From Desulfosporosinus youngiae DSM 17734 (GTDB lineage: Bacteria > Bacillota > Desulfitobacteriia > Desulfitobacteriales > Desulfitobacteriaceae): DNA of 64,000 bases. Below, piece after piece: positions 6,697 to 15,122 of the stretch. A program made the position numbers and the translations under genes. Where the stretch lies: positions 1,550,001 through 1,614,000 of the forward strand of contig NZ_CM001441.1 in the NCBI RefSeq assembly GCF_000244895.1, written 5' to 3'. Every line of letters begins with the position of its first letter. Position 1 is the stretch's first letter. A model generated the notes under the pieces. It was not told where the DNA came from and searched no databases. It saw nothing but the letters and a program-made list of their open reading frames with translations.

Positions 6697-9497
6697 TTGT
6701 CACACGCCGTAAGTTCTTACAGGGAGCCGCTGCTTTAGGTGCCTCCTTAGCCGTTGCTCCATTGGCCTTTGCCAAGTCGGATTCGGATATTCCCAGTTGG
6801 AAACAAGGTTCCCCAGTAAGTGATACGTTAGATACCGATCCCGGCGTTCAATTAGTCTATTCCACGTGTTTAGGCTGCCGCAGCGACTGTAGTCTTCGCG
6901 CTAAGCTTAAAGACGGTGTCCTCTTAAAGCTTGATGGGAATCCCTATAGCCAGATGACCCTGGATAATCCATTGCCCTATGCTGCCGATCCTCAAGAAGC
7001 TCGCAAAGCTGCCGGTAAACTATGCTCCAGAGGTCAAGCGGGGTTACAGCTTTTATATGATCCTTTACGAGTTCAACAACCCCTTAAGAGGGTTGGTAAA
7101 CGCGGTGAAAACAAATGGCAAGCCATCAGTTGGGAACAAGCCTACAAAGAGATCATTGAGGGCGGAGACCTTTTTGGTGAAGGGAACGTTGAAGGGTTAA
7201 AAGCGGTTCGCGATTTGGAAACCCCCATTGACCCGGCAGCTCCTGAACTTGGGCCGAAGGCAAACCAATTTATTTTCTTAGCGGGACGGATTGAAAATGC
7301 AAGGGCTGATTTTTCCAAACGATTTGTCAATAATGGACTTGGTTCGATAAACTGGTTTGATCACACCACTGCGTGTGAACAGAGTCATCATATTTCATCT
7401 GCTCAAACCTATGCAGGGAAAAATAACTTAAAACCGGACTTCGAAAACGCAAAATATATTGTAAACTTCGGTGCCAACTACGGAGAAGCCAATTTCCCGA
7501 TGAACGGACTTAGCCGAAAATTAGCTAACTTTCGTGCGAAAGGCGGAAAGCTGGTTACTGTTGATCCCCGTTTCTCTGTCTCAGCATCCCAATCGGATGT
7601 TTGGGTTCCCATTCTTCCTGGCGCAGATGCAGCCTTAGCTCTAGGTATGGTTCAATGGATCATTGATAACAAGCGCTATGATAAATCCTTCTTGGAAGCA
7701 CCTTCTAAAGATGCCGCCGCCAAAAAAGGTGAAAGCAGCTGGACAGATGCGACGTACCTGATCCGCGAAGATAATGGAAAGTTCTTACGCGGGGATGAGC
7801 CTGGCCTCGGCGGGACGAAAGAGGATTATGTCATTTTGGTGGGCGGAACACCGACACTCGCGGGAAAGGCTGATGCTGGGGAGCTGCTTGGTGAAGTGGC
7901 TGTCAATGGCCTCGCTTGTAAAACGGTCTTCCAGAGAATCAGTGAACGTGCCAAGGAAAAATCCCTTGAAGAATACGCTAAGCTCTGCGGAATTCCCAAA
8001 GAACAGCTCATTCAAGTTGCGGATGAATTTAGTTCTTATGGAAAATTAGCTGTGGCCGACTATTATCGCGGACCGGTCCAGCATACCAATGGCTTCCAGA
8101 ATGGTCGGGCAATTTGCATTCTAAATCTCCTTGTGGGGAATATTGACCATAAAGGAGGGTATCAGGTTGGCGGAAGCAACGTAAGTTACGCCGGAGATAA
8201 AGGACCTTATACCGTCTCTAAACTTAACCCTGGTTCGGTCGCACCGAAAGGGATTCGCATCTCCCGGGAACAGGCAAAGTATGAAGACAGCTCGGAATTC
8301 AAGGCTAAGGGTTACCCGGCTAAACGTCCTTGGTTCCCCCTGACGAGCAATGTCTATCAAGAAGTTATTGCAGGAATCGCGGATGGATATCCCTATCCCT
8401 GTAAGATCCTGTGGTTGCATATGGGTACGCCGCTCTATACTGTACCGGCCATTAAAGAAGCTTTGACACCGGCCCTCAGGGATACGAAAAAAGTTCCACT
8501 CTTTATCTCGACAGATATTGTCATCGGCGATACCACGATGTATGCAGACTATGTCCTGCCCGATGTTACCTATCTGGAACAGTGGTGTGTTACAGGGGCT
8601 GCTCCGACAATCCTGGGTACATCGACTTCGGTTCGTCAGCCTTTGACCAAGGTTTTCCCGAACGCGAAATCAGTAGAGAACATGATGATCGATATTGGAA
8701 AAATCATGGGTCTTTCCAACTTTGGGGATAACGGATTCGGCCCAGGAATGCCTCTCAATAAGGAAGAGGACTGGTATCTGAAATTAGTGGCTAATCTTGC
8801 CAACACTTACGGTAAGATTCCGGGTGCAAGTGAAGCTGAACAAATTAAATATATTCTGGACCGTGGTGGAATATTTGCTCCAGATGGGGCCTACGATGGT
8901 TCGCTGATGAAAAACAAGATTGGAAATCTTTGTAGCCTTTATGCAGAGAAAGTTGCCACAACGAAAGATTCGATGACGGGTCAAAACTTTGATGGGCTAC
9001 CGCTCTATCAACCGATCATGAATGCCAAAGATGAAGAGATTAAAGATAATGACTATCCGTTTATTGCTACGACGTACAAGACTGCTTTCCATACTCAAAG
9101 CCGTACTGTAAGTGCTCCCTGGCTGATGGAAATTCTTCCTGAGAATTTCATTGAAATGAATGACGAGGATGGCACCAAACTTGGACTGAACAATGGAGAT
9201 ACGGTGAAGGTGAGCGGGCCAACGAGTAAAGAAGGAGTCCTGGGCAAAGTCCTCCTTCGCCCGGGAATTCGCCCAGGGGTCATCAGCGCTTGTGTGGGAT
9301 TTGGTCACTGGCATTATGGCGCTGCGGATACCATCATCGATGGCAAAACGGTAGCCGGCGATAAGACTCGCGGTAAAGGAGTTAATATCAACTACGCAAT
9401 GCGTCTTGATGAGTCCATCGGGAACGTTTGCCTGGAAGATAAGATCGGCGGGAGCTGTTCCTTCTATGATTCCCGGGTTAAGGTTGAAAAAGCCTAA
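6693..9497 (+). CDS. ttrA: TtrA-like molybdopterin oxidoreductase catalytic subunit
   Basis: A 934-aa Tat-exported catalytic subunit of the DMSO reductase family. The Tat signal is TRRKFLQGAAA (5-15). The [4Fe-4S] motif is C59-x2-C62-x3-C66 with C111 far downstream, a long spacing typical of TtrA. Segments at about 135-190 (KRVGKRGENKWQAISWEQ, EGGDLFGEGNVEGL, TPIDPAAPELGPKANQ) are characteristic of the tetrathionate reductase branch and absent from ArrA. Cys228 in DHTTACEQSHH is the likely Mo ligand. The C-terminal molydopterin-dinucleotide domain ends with GFGHWHYGA. I infer tetrathionate reduction as the best guess; selenate or another chalcogen oxyanion is possible because close relatives differ in substrate. 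Confidence 0.8.
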   Translation: MIVTRRKFLQGAAALGASLAVAPLAFAKSDSDIPSWKQGSPVSDTLDTDPGVQLVYSTCLGCRSDCSLRAKLKDGVLLKLDGNPYSQMTLDNPLPYAADPQEARKAAGKLCSRGQAGLQLLYDPLRVQQPLKRVGKRGENKWQAISWEQAYKEIIEGGDLFGEGNVEGLKAVRDLETPIDPAAPELGPKANQFIFLAGRIENARADFSKRFVNNGLGSINWFDHTTACEQSHHISSAQTYAGKNNLKPDFENAKYIVNFGANYGEANFPMNGLSRKLANFRAKGGKLVTVDPRFSVSASQSDVWVPILPGADAALALGMVQWIIDNKRYDKSFLEAPSKDAAAKKGESSWTDATYLIREDNGKFLRGDEPGLGGTKEDYVILVGGTPTLAGKADAGELLGEVAVNGLACKTVFQRISERAKEKSLEEYAKLCGIPKEQLIQVADEFSSYGKLAVADYYRGPVQHTNGFQNGRAICILNLLVGNIDHKGGYQVGGSNVSYAGDKGPYTVSKLNPGSVAPKGIRISREQAKYEDSSEFKAKGYPAKRPWFPLTSNVYQEVIAGIADGYPYPCKILWLHMGTPLYTVPAIKEALTPALRDTKKVPLFISTDIVIGDTTMYADYVLPDVTYLEQWCVTGAAPTILGTSTSVRQPLTKVFPNAKSVENMMIDIGKIMGLSNFGDNGFGPGMPLNKEEDWYLKLVANLANTYGKIPGASEAEQIKYILDRGGIFAPDGAYDGSLMKNKIGNLCSLYAEKVATTKDSMTGQNFDGLPLYQPIMNAKDEEIKDNDYPFIATTYKTAFHTQSRTVSAPWLMEILPENFIEMNDEDGTKLGLNNGDTVKVSGPTSKEGVLGKVLLRPGIRPGVISACVGFGHWHYGAADTIIDGKTVAGDKTRGKGVNINYAMRLDESIGNVCLEDKIGGSCSFYDSRVKVEKA

Positions 9498-9582
9498 TCA
9501 ACGTCAGAGGATAATGATACCGAAATAAATAAACCCTATAAATTACAACCCACTATTTGCAGGGAGCCAATAAGTCAATTAA

Positions 9583-9610
9583 GATGGTGCAGAGAGGGCT
9601 CTGCACCATC
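9583..9610 (+). terminator. Perfect hairpin between catalytic and chaperone genes (module 1)
   Basis: A perfect 12-bp stem, GATGGTGCAGAG and its complement, has loop AGGG and no T-run. It lies between the catalytic gene and the TorD-type chaperone gene. It may reduce read-through or protect the 3' end of the upstream message. An analogous hairpin lies at 18392-18423 in module 2. Confidence 0.6.
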
Positions 9611-9700
9611 ATTGCACCTAAGTGGAAAAGGGAGATTTTGTGTTATTAATGGTATTGCGGGATACTATCGTTATAGATATAAATCGGGGAGGGTCCCAGT

Positions 9701-10381
9701 ATGGAGCATGCAAATACGGAGCAAACATTTTTGCCGGGAATTAAAGAAGCGGAGACTTCTCGTGCAGTCCTCTATAATCTCTTCGCTACACTTCTCGCTC
9801 GTAAGACGGATGAAACTTGGCTAAATCCTCATTTTCAAAAGCAACTTCAGTTCGGACTTCCTGATTCCGAAGGGAAAGCAGCGGTTTTAAGTGCCCTGGA
9901 AAGGGCTCGAAAGGATTTGGGCTATTATCAGGAGCTTCAACTCGATTATGACCGATTGTTTATCGTACCCGGACCGAATCTGACCTTTCCCTACGAATCG
10001 TGCTACACCTGTCGGAATATCGACGGAACGTTTGGCCGGCTCTGGCAGGAACCGGCTCAGGATATGCAACGAATTCTTAAGGAGTGGGAGATTGAATTCG
10101 CTGAGGGTTGGGATCTAATTCCGGATCATATAGCTGTTGAGCTATTCTTTATGTCTGAGCTTTGTCAAAGACGTGCGAATGCTAAGGGACCGGATGATGG
10201 AGAGGCTATCAGGAATTGGCAGGTAAACTTTTTTCATAAGCATTTGTCGCCTTGGGTTTTTGAATTTCTTAATCGTCTGGAGGAGAAGGCTGAAACGGCT
10301 TTTTATCGAGGTGGAGCGAAACTTCTATATGAGTTTCTGACAGAGGAAAAGATAGATCTTGTCTTGTATGAAGAAAAATAG
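9701..10381 (+). CDS. TorD-family molybdoenzyme maturation chaperone (module 1)
   Basis: A 226-aa cytoplasmic all-helical protein of the TorD/DmsD family. It shows the N-terminal RAVLYNLFATLLAR helix, a central YDRLFIVPGPNL segment and PDHIAVELFFMSEL, the family's E-P-D-H-I-x-x-E-L signature. It should bind the Tat signal of the catalytic subunit at 6693 and hold it until the Mo cofactor is inserted. The start has GGGGAGGG ahead. It lies about 200 bp after the catalytic gene, behind a hairpin, so it may be expressed at a lower level. Confidence 0.85.
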   Translation: MEHANTEQTFLPGIKEAETSRAVLYNLFATLLARKTDETWLNPHFQKQLQFGLPDSEGKAAVLSALERARKDLGYYQELQLDYDRLFIVPGPNLTFPYESCYTCRNIDGTFGRLWQEPAQDMQRILKEWEIEFAEGWDLIPDHIAVELFFMSELCQRRANAKGPDDGEAIRNWQVNFFHKHLSPWVFEFLNRLEEKAETAFYRGGAKLLYEFLTEEKIDLVLYEEK

Positions 10382-10422
10382 TTAATCCGAAGAATGTTCA
10401 TTAGAAGGTATACAGCAGTGGG

Positions 10423-10599
10423 ATGTTTAATTTTCTTGGTGTAGTGAACGTTGCTCGGAAAGGGATGCTAACCGAGCAATATATAGAGAAGCTAAAGATG
10501 GAAGTGGTCGTGAGTTTGTCTATCTTTTGGATGAAGCAAGCGGGAGTAATGCAAGATATATCTCATTTTGTCACAACTTATAAGGATAATTGTCGGTAA
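10423..10599 (+). CDS. Small hypothetical ORF
   Basis: A 58-codon ORF (ATG 10423, TAA 10597) in an otherwise empty gap. It has no convincing ribosome binding site and no family I recognise. It may be the C-terminal end of a lost gene rather than a functional small protein. A strong terminator follows at 10636-10670, so something upstream is or was transcribed. Confidence 0.25.
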   Translation: MFNFLGVVNVARKGMLTEQYIEKLKMEVVVSLSIFWMKQAGVMQDISHFVTTYKDNCR

Positions 10600-10635
10600 A
10601 ATATCATAACCGTTTGCCATTGAATCTACTGATCC

Positions 10636-10670
10636 CATAACGATGAGTCACTCACCGTTATGTTTTTTTT
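10636..10670 (+). terminator. Intrinsic terminator after module 1
   Basis: A perfect 7-bp stem CATAACG/CGTTATG followed directly by eight T. It separates respiratory module 1 from sensor operon 2. Confidence 0.85.
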
Positions 10671-10805
10671 ATTAAACAACTATTTTATGGAATAACTAAT
10701 TTAAAAATGATTTCTGTTGACATCTATGAAAACCTGTATGAACCAAGATCGATCTAGATTAAAGTAGTAAATTAAGCTATTATTAGCCTGATGGGAGGTA
10801 GAGTG

Positions 10806-11771
10806 ATGTCCAATAAGCTTTTTACACGCAGGGAGGCAATCTGGATTGGGACCCTTAGCCTGTTACAGGTGGGTGTTCTTACTTCTACTTCTGTAGGCTG
10901 GTGGGACCTTAAGCCTAAAAAAAGTCAAACTGAAATAAGCTTTACAGATCTGAAAGCCCCCCCGAAAAGCCAATCGCATAGTGAACTTGCACTTCTTCGT
11001 ATCGCCGTTGCATCAGTTATTTCCCCCATGGAAAATGTGGATCTTTACGGGGATTTATTAAATTTGCTCGGTGAACGGCTTGATATGCAGGCGCAAATGG
11101 TCCAGCGAGGAAATTATTCGGATACTAACCTTCTCATTGAGAATGGGGATGTTCAAGTTGCATTTATATGCTCTGGTGCCTTACTTGGTAAAGAGAAAGC
11201 CGAACAAGCCGAACGAATCCTGGTTGCCCCGGAGATTGCTGGGTCATCCAAGTATAGATCCTATATTATTGTTCCTTCCCATTCGCAGGCTCATTTTTTA
11301 AAAGATTTACGTGGACAGACCTTTGCTTATACTGATCCACTCTCTTTCTCTGGTCGCATCGCTCCCCAATATATGATAAAAAAGGCCGGATTCAATCCTA
11401 CTACCTTTTTTAATAATACAATTTACACTTACAGCCATGATAATTCTATAAAGGCTGTTGCCGAAGGACTTGTTCAAGGGGCTGCGGTAGACAGCTTAAT
11501 ATATGACCTTACCATGTCTCGACGGCCGGAACTCTTGGACAAAATAAAGATTATCGACCAGTCAGAGGAAGTAGGCAATCCTCCCGTTGTGGTTTCCTCT
11601 CAAATCGATCCAGAGCTGCGGGCTCGTATCAAAAACGTCCTCCTCACCCTGCACTTAGACGATGAAGGACGTAAAGCCTTAAGACTCCTTCAATTTGACC
11701 GGTTTGTTCACGCAGATTTAGATCTTTATGATCAGGTCTGGGAAATGTCCCGTGAAGTGGGGGGAAGTTAA
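10806..11771 (+). CDS. PhnD-like membrane-anchored binding protein (module 2, ArrS-like)
   Basis: A 321-aa paralogue of the protein at 1690, and probably the extracytoplasmic arsenate (or other oxyanion) sensor for the arr operon. The start is ATG 10806, with GGGAGGT 6 bp upstream. Instead of a lipobox it has an N-terminal hydrophobic helix (about 12-30), preceded by an Arg pair, so it is likely anchored by an uncleaved or Tat-like signal. The family segments are present: RIAVASVISPMENV, VAFICSGALLG, YTDPLSFSGRIAPQY and YTYSHDNSIKAVA. Its stop overlaps the start of the kinase. The gene order S-K-R-C-A-B resembles operons described for arsenate respirers. Confidence 0.8.
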   Translation: MSNKLFTRREAIWIGTLSLLQVGVLTSTSVGWWDLKPKKSQTEISFTDLKAPPKSQSHSELALLRIAVASVISPMENVDLYGDLLNLLGERLDMQAQMVQRGNYSDTNLLIENGDVQVAFICSGALLGKEKAEQAERILVAPEIAGSSKYRSYIIVPSHSQAHFLKDLRGQTFAYTDPLSFSGRIAPQYMIKKAGFNPTTFFNNTIYTYSHDNSIKAVAEGLVQGAAVDSLIYDLTMSRRPELLDKIKIIDQSEEVGNPPVVVSSQIDPELRARIKNVLLTLHLDDEGRKALRLLQFDRFVHADLDLYDQVWEMSREVGGS

Positions 11772-13219
11772 TGGTCATTATTAAGAAATTATTTTATTGG
11801 CCCCAGTCTGCTCCCATTAAAATAAAGATTATGGGCATTGTTATGCTTTTTGTCTCTTTATTGGGATTGATCGTAATAATGGAAACCCGCTCACATATGC
11901 AGCAGATTTTGAGAGAGCAGTTAGAGCAAAGGGGACGTGCCATTGCCAGTGATGTAGCGGCAAGAAGCGCTAATCCCTTGTTGGTAGGGGATTCCTTTAG
12001 CCTATATGAAATCGTTCAAGGACTTTCATCCCATTATGAGGATGTCCGATATCTTATGATCTTTGATAAGAATGGCGAGCTTCTGACAGATACTTTTGGC
12101 GATGGTATCCCTAGTGGGCTCACTAATTTAAGATCTATTCCAGCTAACCTTTCTTATGATGACACCTTCTCCTTTAACTCAGATGAGGGAGAAATTATCG
12201 ATGTTCTTGTCCCTATCGCTGAGGGAAAAGTAGGTTGGCTGCGGCTTGGTATGTCGGAAATCAGCATTTATAGCAGTATTGATCAATTATCCCAGCTGCT
12301 CCTTATTACGACCGTCATTATTTCGCTATTAGGAATCTTAGGTGCAATTCTTATCTCTCATTTAGTGACAAAACCGATTCGCGATCTGGCTACCGCCAGC
12401 CAGGGAATTGCCTTAGGTGACTACAGCTTACGTGTATCCACTTATGGTGCCGATGAAATAGCGGATTTAGGACACAATTTCAACGCAATGGCCTCCAGCA
12501 TACAAACTTACGCCAAGGAAAGGGAAGCTTTGGTAGAGGAGCTACAAGCCAAGGAGATTGTCCGCCAGGAATTGCTCAAGAAGGTCATTTCTGCCCAAGA
12601 GGATGAGCGTAAGCGCATTTCCCGGGAGCTACATGATGAAACCAGCCAAAGTCTAACCTCTTTGATTCTTGGCCTAAAATATCTCAGTGAACTAGAGGAA
12701 CCAGTCAAAAATACAGCAATGGCTTCTGAACTTAAGGATCTGGCTTCCTCAACCTTAAAGGAAGTCCACCGCATTGCTGTGGAACTTCGTCCAACGGTCC
12801 TTGATGATATGGGCTTGATTCCAGCCATTGAACGGTTTGTAAAATTCTTTAAAAGCCAATACCGCATAGATGTGGATTTCCACGTCCAAAACCGCCTTGA
12901 AAGCCGTTTACCTAACGAAATCGAAATCACTCTTTATCGGATTGTTCAGGAAGCCCTCACAAATGTGGCCAAGTATGCGGAAGCTCAAAACGCAAGTGTT
13001 GTCTTGGAGATCAAGCCTGAATATGTAAATCTTATAGTGGAAGATGATGGAAGAGGCTTTGATATAGATCTTGACTATAAGTCTTCGGCCAGCGATAATC
13101 ATCTGGGAATTGCCGGCATGCAGGAACGAACTTCACTCTTAGGAGGTGAGTTCACCATCGAGTCCTCCCCAGGTCAAGGAACTACGGTGTATACCCGTAT
13201 ACCTATGGAAAGGAGATAG
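11771..13219 (+). CDS. Membrane sensor histidine kinase, HisKA_3 type (module 2)
   Basis: A 482-aa kinase with the same layout as the one at 2655: TM helices at about 17-37 and 172-195, HAMP, a coiled-coil linker, His288 in RELHDETSQSL and a C-terminal HATPase (VEDDGRGFD; HLGIAGMQER). The ATG overlaps the stop of the binding-protein gene (TAATG), indicating translational coupling. It presumably relays binding of the arsenate-type ligand to the regulator at 13224. The two kinases share nearly identical H-box sequences, so cross-talk between the modules is conceivable. Confidence 0.9.
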   Translation: MVIIKKLFYWPQSAPIKIKIMGIVMLFVSLLGLIVIMETRSHMQQILREQLEQRGRAIASDVAARSANPLLVGDSFSLYEIVQGLSSHYEDVRYLMIFDKNGELLTDTFGDGIPSGLTNLRSIPANLSYDDTFSFNSDEGEIIDVLVPIAEGKVGWLRLGMSEISIYSSIDQLSQLLLITTVIISLLGILGAILISHLVTKPIRDLATASQGIALGDYSLRVSTYGADEIADLGHNFNAMASSIQTYAKEREALVEELQAKEIVRQELLKKVISAQEDERKRISRELHDETSQSLTSLILGLKYLSELEEPVKNTAMASELKDLASSTLKEVHRIAVELRPTVLDDMGLIPAIERFVKFFKSQYRIDVDFHVQNRLESRLPNEIEITLYRIVQEALTNVAKYAEAQNASVVLEIKPEYVNLIVEDDGRGFDIDLDYKSSASDNHLGIAGMQERTSLLGGEFTIESSPGQGTTVYTRIPMERR

Positions 13220-13223
13220 CTAG

Positions 13224-13871
13224 ATGACTCGTCAAATCAGACTATTCCTAGTAGATGATCACTCTGTTTTGCGTAGCGGACTGAAGATGATTCTTAATTC
13301 CCAAAAGGATATGGTGGTTATCGGAGAGGCAGATTCCGGTTCAGCTGCCATCGCTAAGATCAAGCAAATCAATCCAGATATAGTTTTATTGGATATTTCC
13401 ATGCCTAAGATGAGCGGCCTGGAGGCTTTAGAGAAGTTATCAAAAGTTAGCTCGGCAAAGATTTTGATGCTCACCATGCATGCTGATGAAAAGTATCTGC
13501 AGGAAGCTTTAAAAGCTGGAGCCAGTGGCTATGTGCTTAAGCAGGCCGCTGATACTGAATTGCTTCAAGCCATACGGGATATCGCCCAGGGCGAGATTTA
13601 CCTGGACTCTAATTTGGCACAGAACCTGGTAAAGTCTATTTATAGCCCCCGGAAAGAAAGCAACAGCTCGGATTCAAATCTGACTGAACGTGAAAAAGAA
13701 GTCTTGCGCTATATCGCTTTAGGCTATACTAATAAGGAGATTGGGGAATCTCTATTAGTCAGTGTTAAAACTGTAGAAACCCATAAAGCCCGCATTATGG
13801 AAAAGCTTCAATGTCACAAACGATCCGAGCTAGTCCGCTATGCTCTTGAACACGGGTATATTTCCACCTAA
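13224..13871 (+). CDS. NarL/FixJ-family response regulator (module 2)
   Basis: A 215-aa response regulator with acidic pair D11/D12, phospho-acceptor D57 in VLLDISMPKMSG, and a C-terminal LuxR helix-turn-helix (LTEREKEVLRYIALGYTNKEIGESL). The gene has AAAGGAG ahead and is followed by a terminator. It probably activates the arrCABD operon that begins at 14134. A palindrome at 14027-14044 is a candidate binding site. Confidence 0.9.
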   Translation: MTRQIRLFLVDDHSVLRSGLKMILNSQKDMVVIGEADSGSAAIAKIKQINPDIVLLDISMPKMSGLEALEKLSKVSSAKILMLTMHADEKYLQEALKAGASGYVLKQAADTELLQAIRDIAQGEIYLDSNLAQNLVKSIYSPRKESNSSDSNLTEREKEVLRYIALGYTNKEIGESLLVSVKTVETHKARIMEKLQCHKRSELVRYALEHGYIST

Positions 13872-13914
13872 ATATTAAGATTTTAGTAAAAATTATTAAA
13901 ATAATTCTAGCTTA

Positions 13915-13947
13915 ACGAGTAGGGGTTTTCCCCTATTCGTTTTTTTG
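13915..13947 (+). terminator. Intrinsic terminator after sensor operon 2
   Basis: An 11-bp stem (ACGAGTAGGGG with CCCCTATTCGT, one mismatch), loop TTTT and a seven-T tail. Confidence 0.85.
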
Positions 13948-14026
13948 TATCCTTAATCTAAAGGCCATGAACAGCAGATTTCCAGGAATAGTTTGCGGGT
14001 TAACTAGCGCACCACACTGTTTTGCA

Positions 14027-14044
14027 GTCAGGGTATTCCCTGAC
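14027..14044. promoter_or_regulatory. Palindrome upstream of arrC, candidate regulator site
   Basis: GTCAGGG-TATT-CCCTGAC lies about 90 bp before the arrC start. It is not followed by a T-run, so an operator is more likely than a terminator. Related AGGG/CCTGA sites occur at about 1230-1245 and 4823-4838 near the other sensor operon. Confidence 0.4.
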
Positions 14045-14133
14045 CCTTCGGGGTTCTTACCGATTTATCTTACTTTTATAATTGATAAAATCAAATATGA
14101 AAGTAATCACAAAATATTAAAGGAGGTCACAGT

Positions 14134-15048
14134 ATGGAATTGCATGCACCATGGGACATCCGTGTAACACTGGATTTGTTCCTCGGTGGGTTGGGAGTCG
14201 GATTATTCCTCCTCTCAGTCCTGCTCACAGTCTATGACAAAAATCGTTACCACAAACTCGCTGCAATGGGGGCCTACTTGGCACCGGTGCTAGTCGGCGG
14301 AGGGGTTCTTTTCCTTCTATCGGAACTCGGTCGACCCGCACGTTTCGTTTACACACTTCTTAATTTCAATCCCCAATCTATAACCTCCTGGGGAAGCGTT
14401 GTCCAAATGATCTTCGTTGTTCTTTCCCTCATCTACGCCTGGCTTTATTTCAAAAACAATACCTCCGGCTCTCTATTTAAGGGTGTAATGGGATTGGGTG
14501 CAGTATTCGCTCTCTTTGTCGGGGGATATCATGGTCTTTTGCTTTCATCCCTTGGTCGTCCCCTTTGGGTAGGAGGTATGGTAACCGCTCTTTTCTTGGT
14601 TTCCTCCTTATTAGGCGGCACTGCCCTCATGCTGCTTATCAAGGCACTTGGTCTATCCGTTGGAGTTCCCAAAAGCGCCTCCGGCGAAGTCGCTCCTGCA
14701 TCAGAAGTCAAAGGCTTTAATCTCGGTTTCTTAGTGTTCATTCTCAGTGCACTGCAGCTGGTTCTCTTAATAAGCTGGCAGGTCTCTCTGACCAGTAGTG
14801 GTTTGGAACCAGCCGCCACTTATAGCAGTCTCATGGACCAATATAGCGGCCCGTGGATAGGTTTGGTTCTGATCTGTGGTTTGATTCTTCCCCTTTCCGG
14901 CAGCCTCTATTCCTTAATCAAAGATAAGACGGCAGAAATGTCCAAGGGGATGGGCCTCGTGCTTTCAGTCCTTATTATCGTTGGCGGCTTTACCTTTAAG
15001 CATCTTGTCCTGTTAACCGGTCAGATTAGGCTGCCTTTCTTCTTCTAA
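14134..15048 (+). CDS. arrC: Arsenate reductase membrane subunit, NrfD family
   Basis: A 304-aa polytopic membrane protein with eight or nine hydrophobic segments, of the NrfD/PsrC family. It should oxidise menaquinol and pass electrons to ArrB. LSELGRPARF (about 53-62) corresponds to the conserved D/E-L-G-R-P-x-R-F loop. The start is well defined by AAAGGAGG. It is the first gene of the C-A-B-D operon; a C-first order is seen in Gram-positive arr operons that lack a Shewanella-type CymA partner. Confidence 0.85.
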   Translation: MELHAPWDIRVTLDLFLGGLGVGLFLLSVLLTVYDKNRYHKLAAMGAYLAPVLVGGGVLFLLSELGRPARFVYTLLNFNPQSITSWGSVVQMIFVVLSLIYAWLYFKNNTSGSLFKGVMGLGAVFALFVGGYHGLLLSSLGRPLWVGGMVTALFLVSSLLGGTALMLLIKALGLSVGVPKSASGEVAPASEVKGFNLGFLVFILSALQLVLLISWQVSLTSSGLEPAATYSSLMDQYSGPWIGLVLICGLILPLSGSLYSLIKDKTAEMSKGMGLVLSVLIIVGGFTFKHLVLLTGQIRLPFFF

Positions 15049-15122
15049 AATCCCTAATCGATAGAACACTTGTATGAATGCAATACCCGTGAGCAATAAG
15101 AAAATAATGTGAGGTGGACTCA

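Noticed and set aside
6693-9497. Calling the first molybdoenzyme a second ArrA
   Set aside because: It has the long C66-C111 spacing and the GGDLFGEG / TPIDP segments of the TtrA branch and lacks the ArrA signature around the Mo-ligand Cys.
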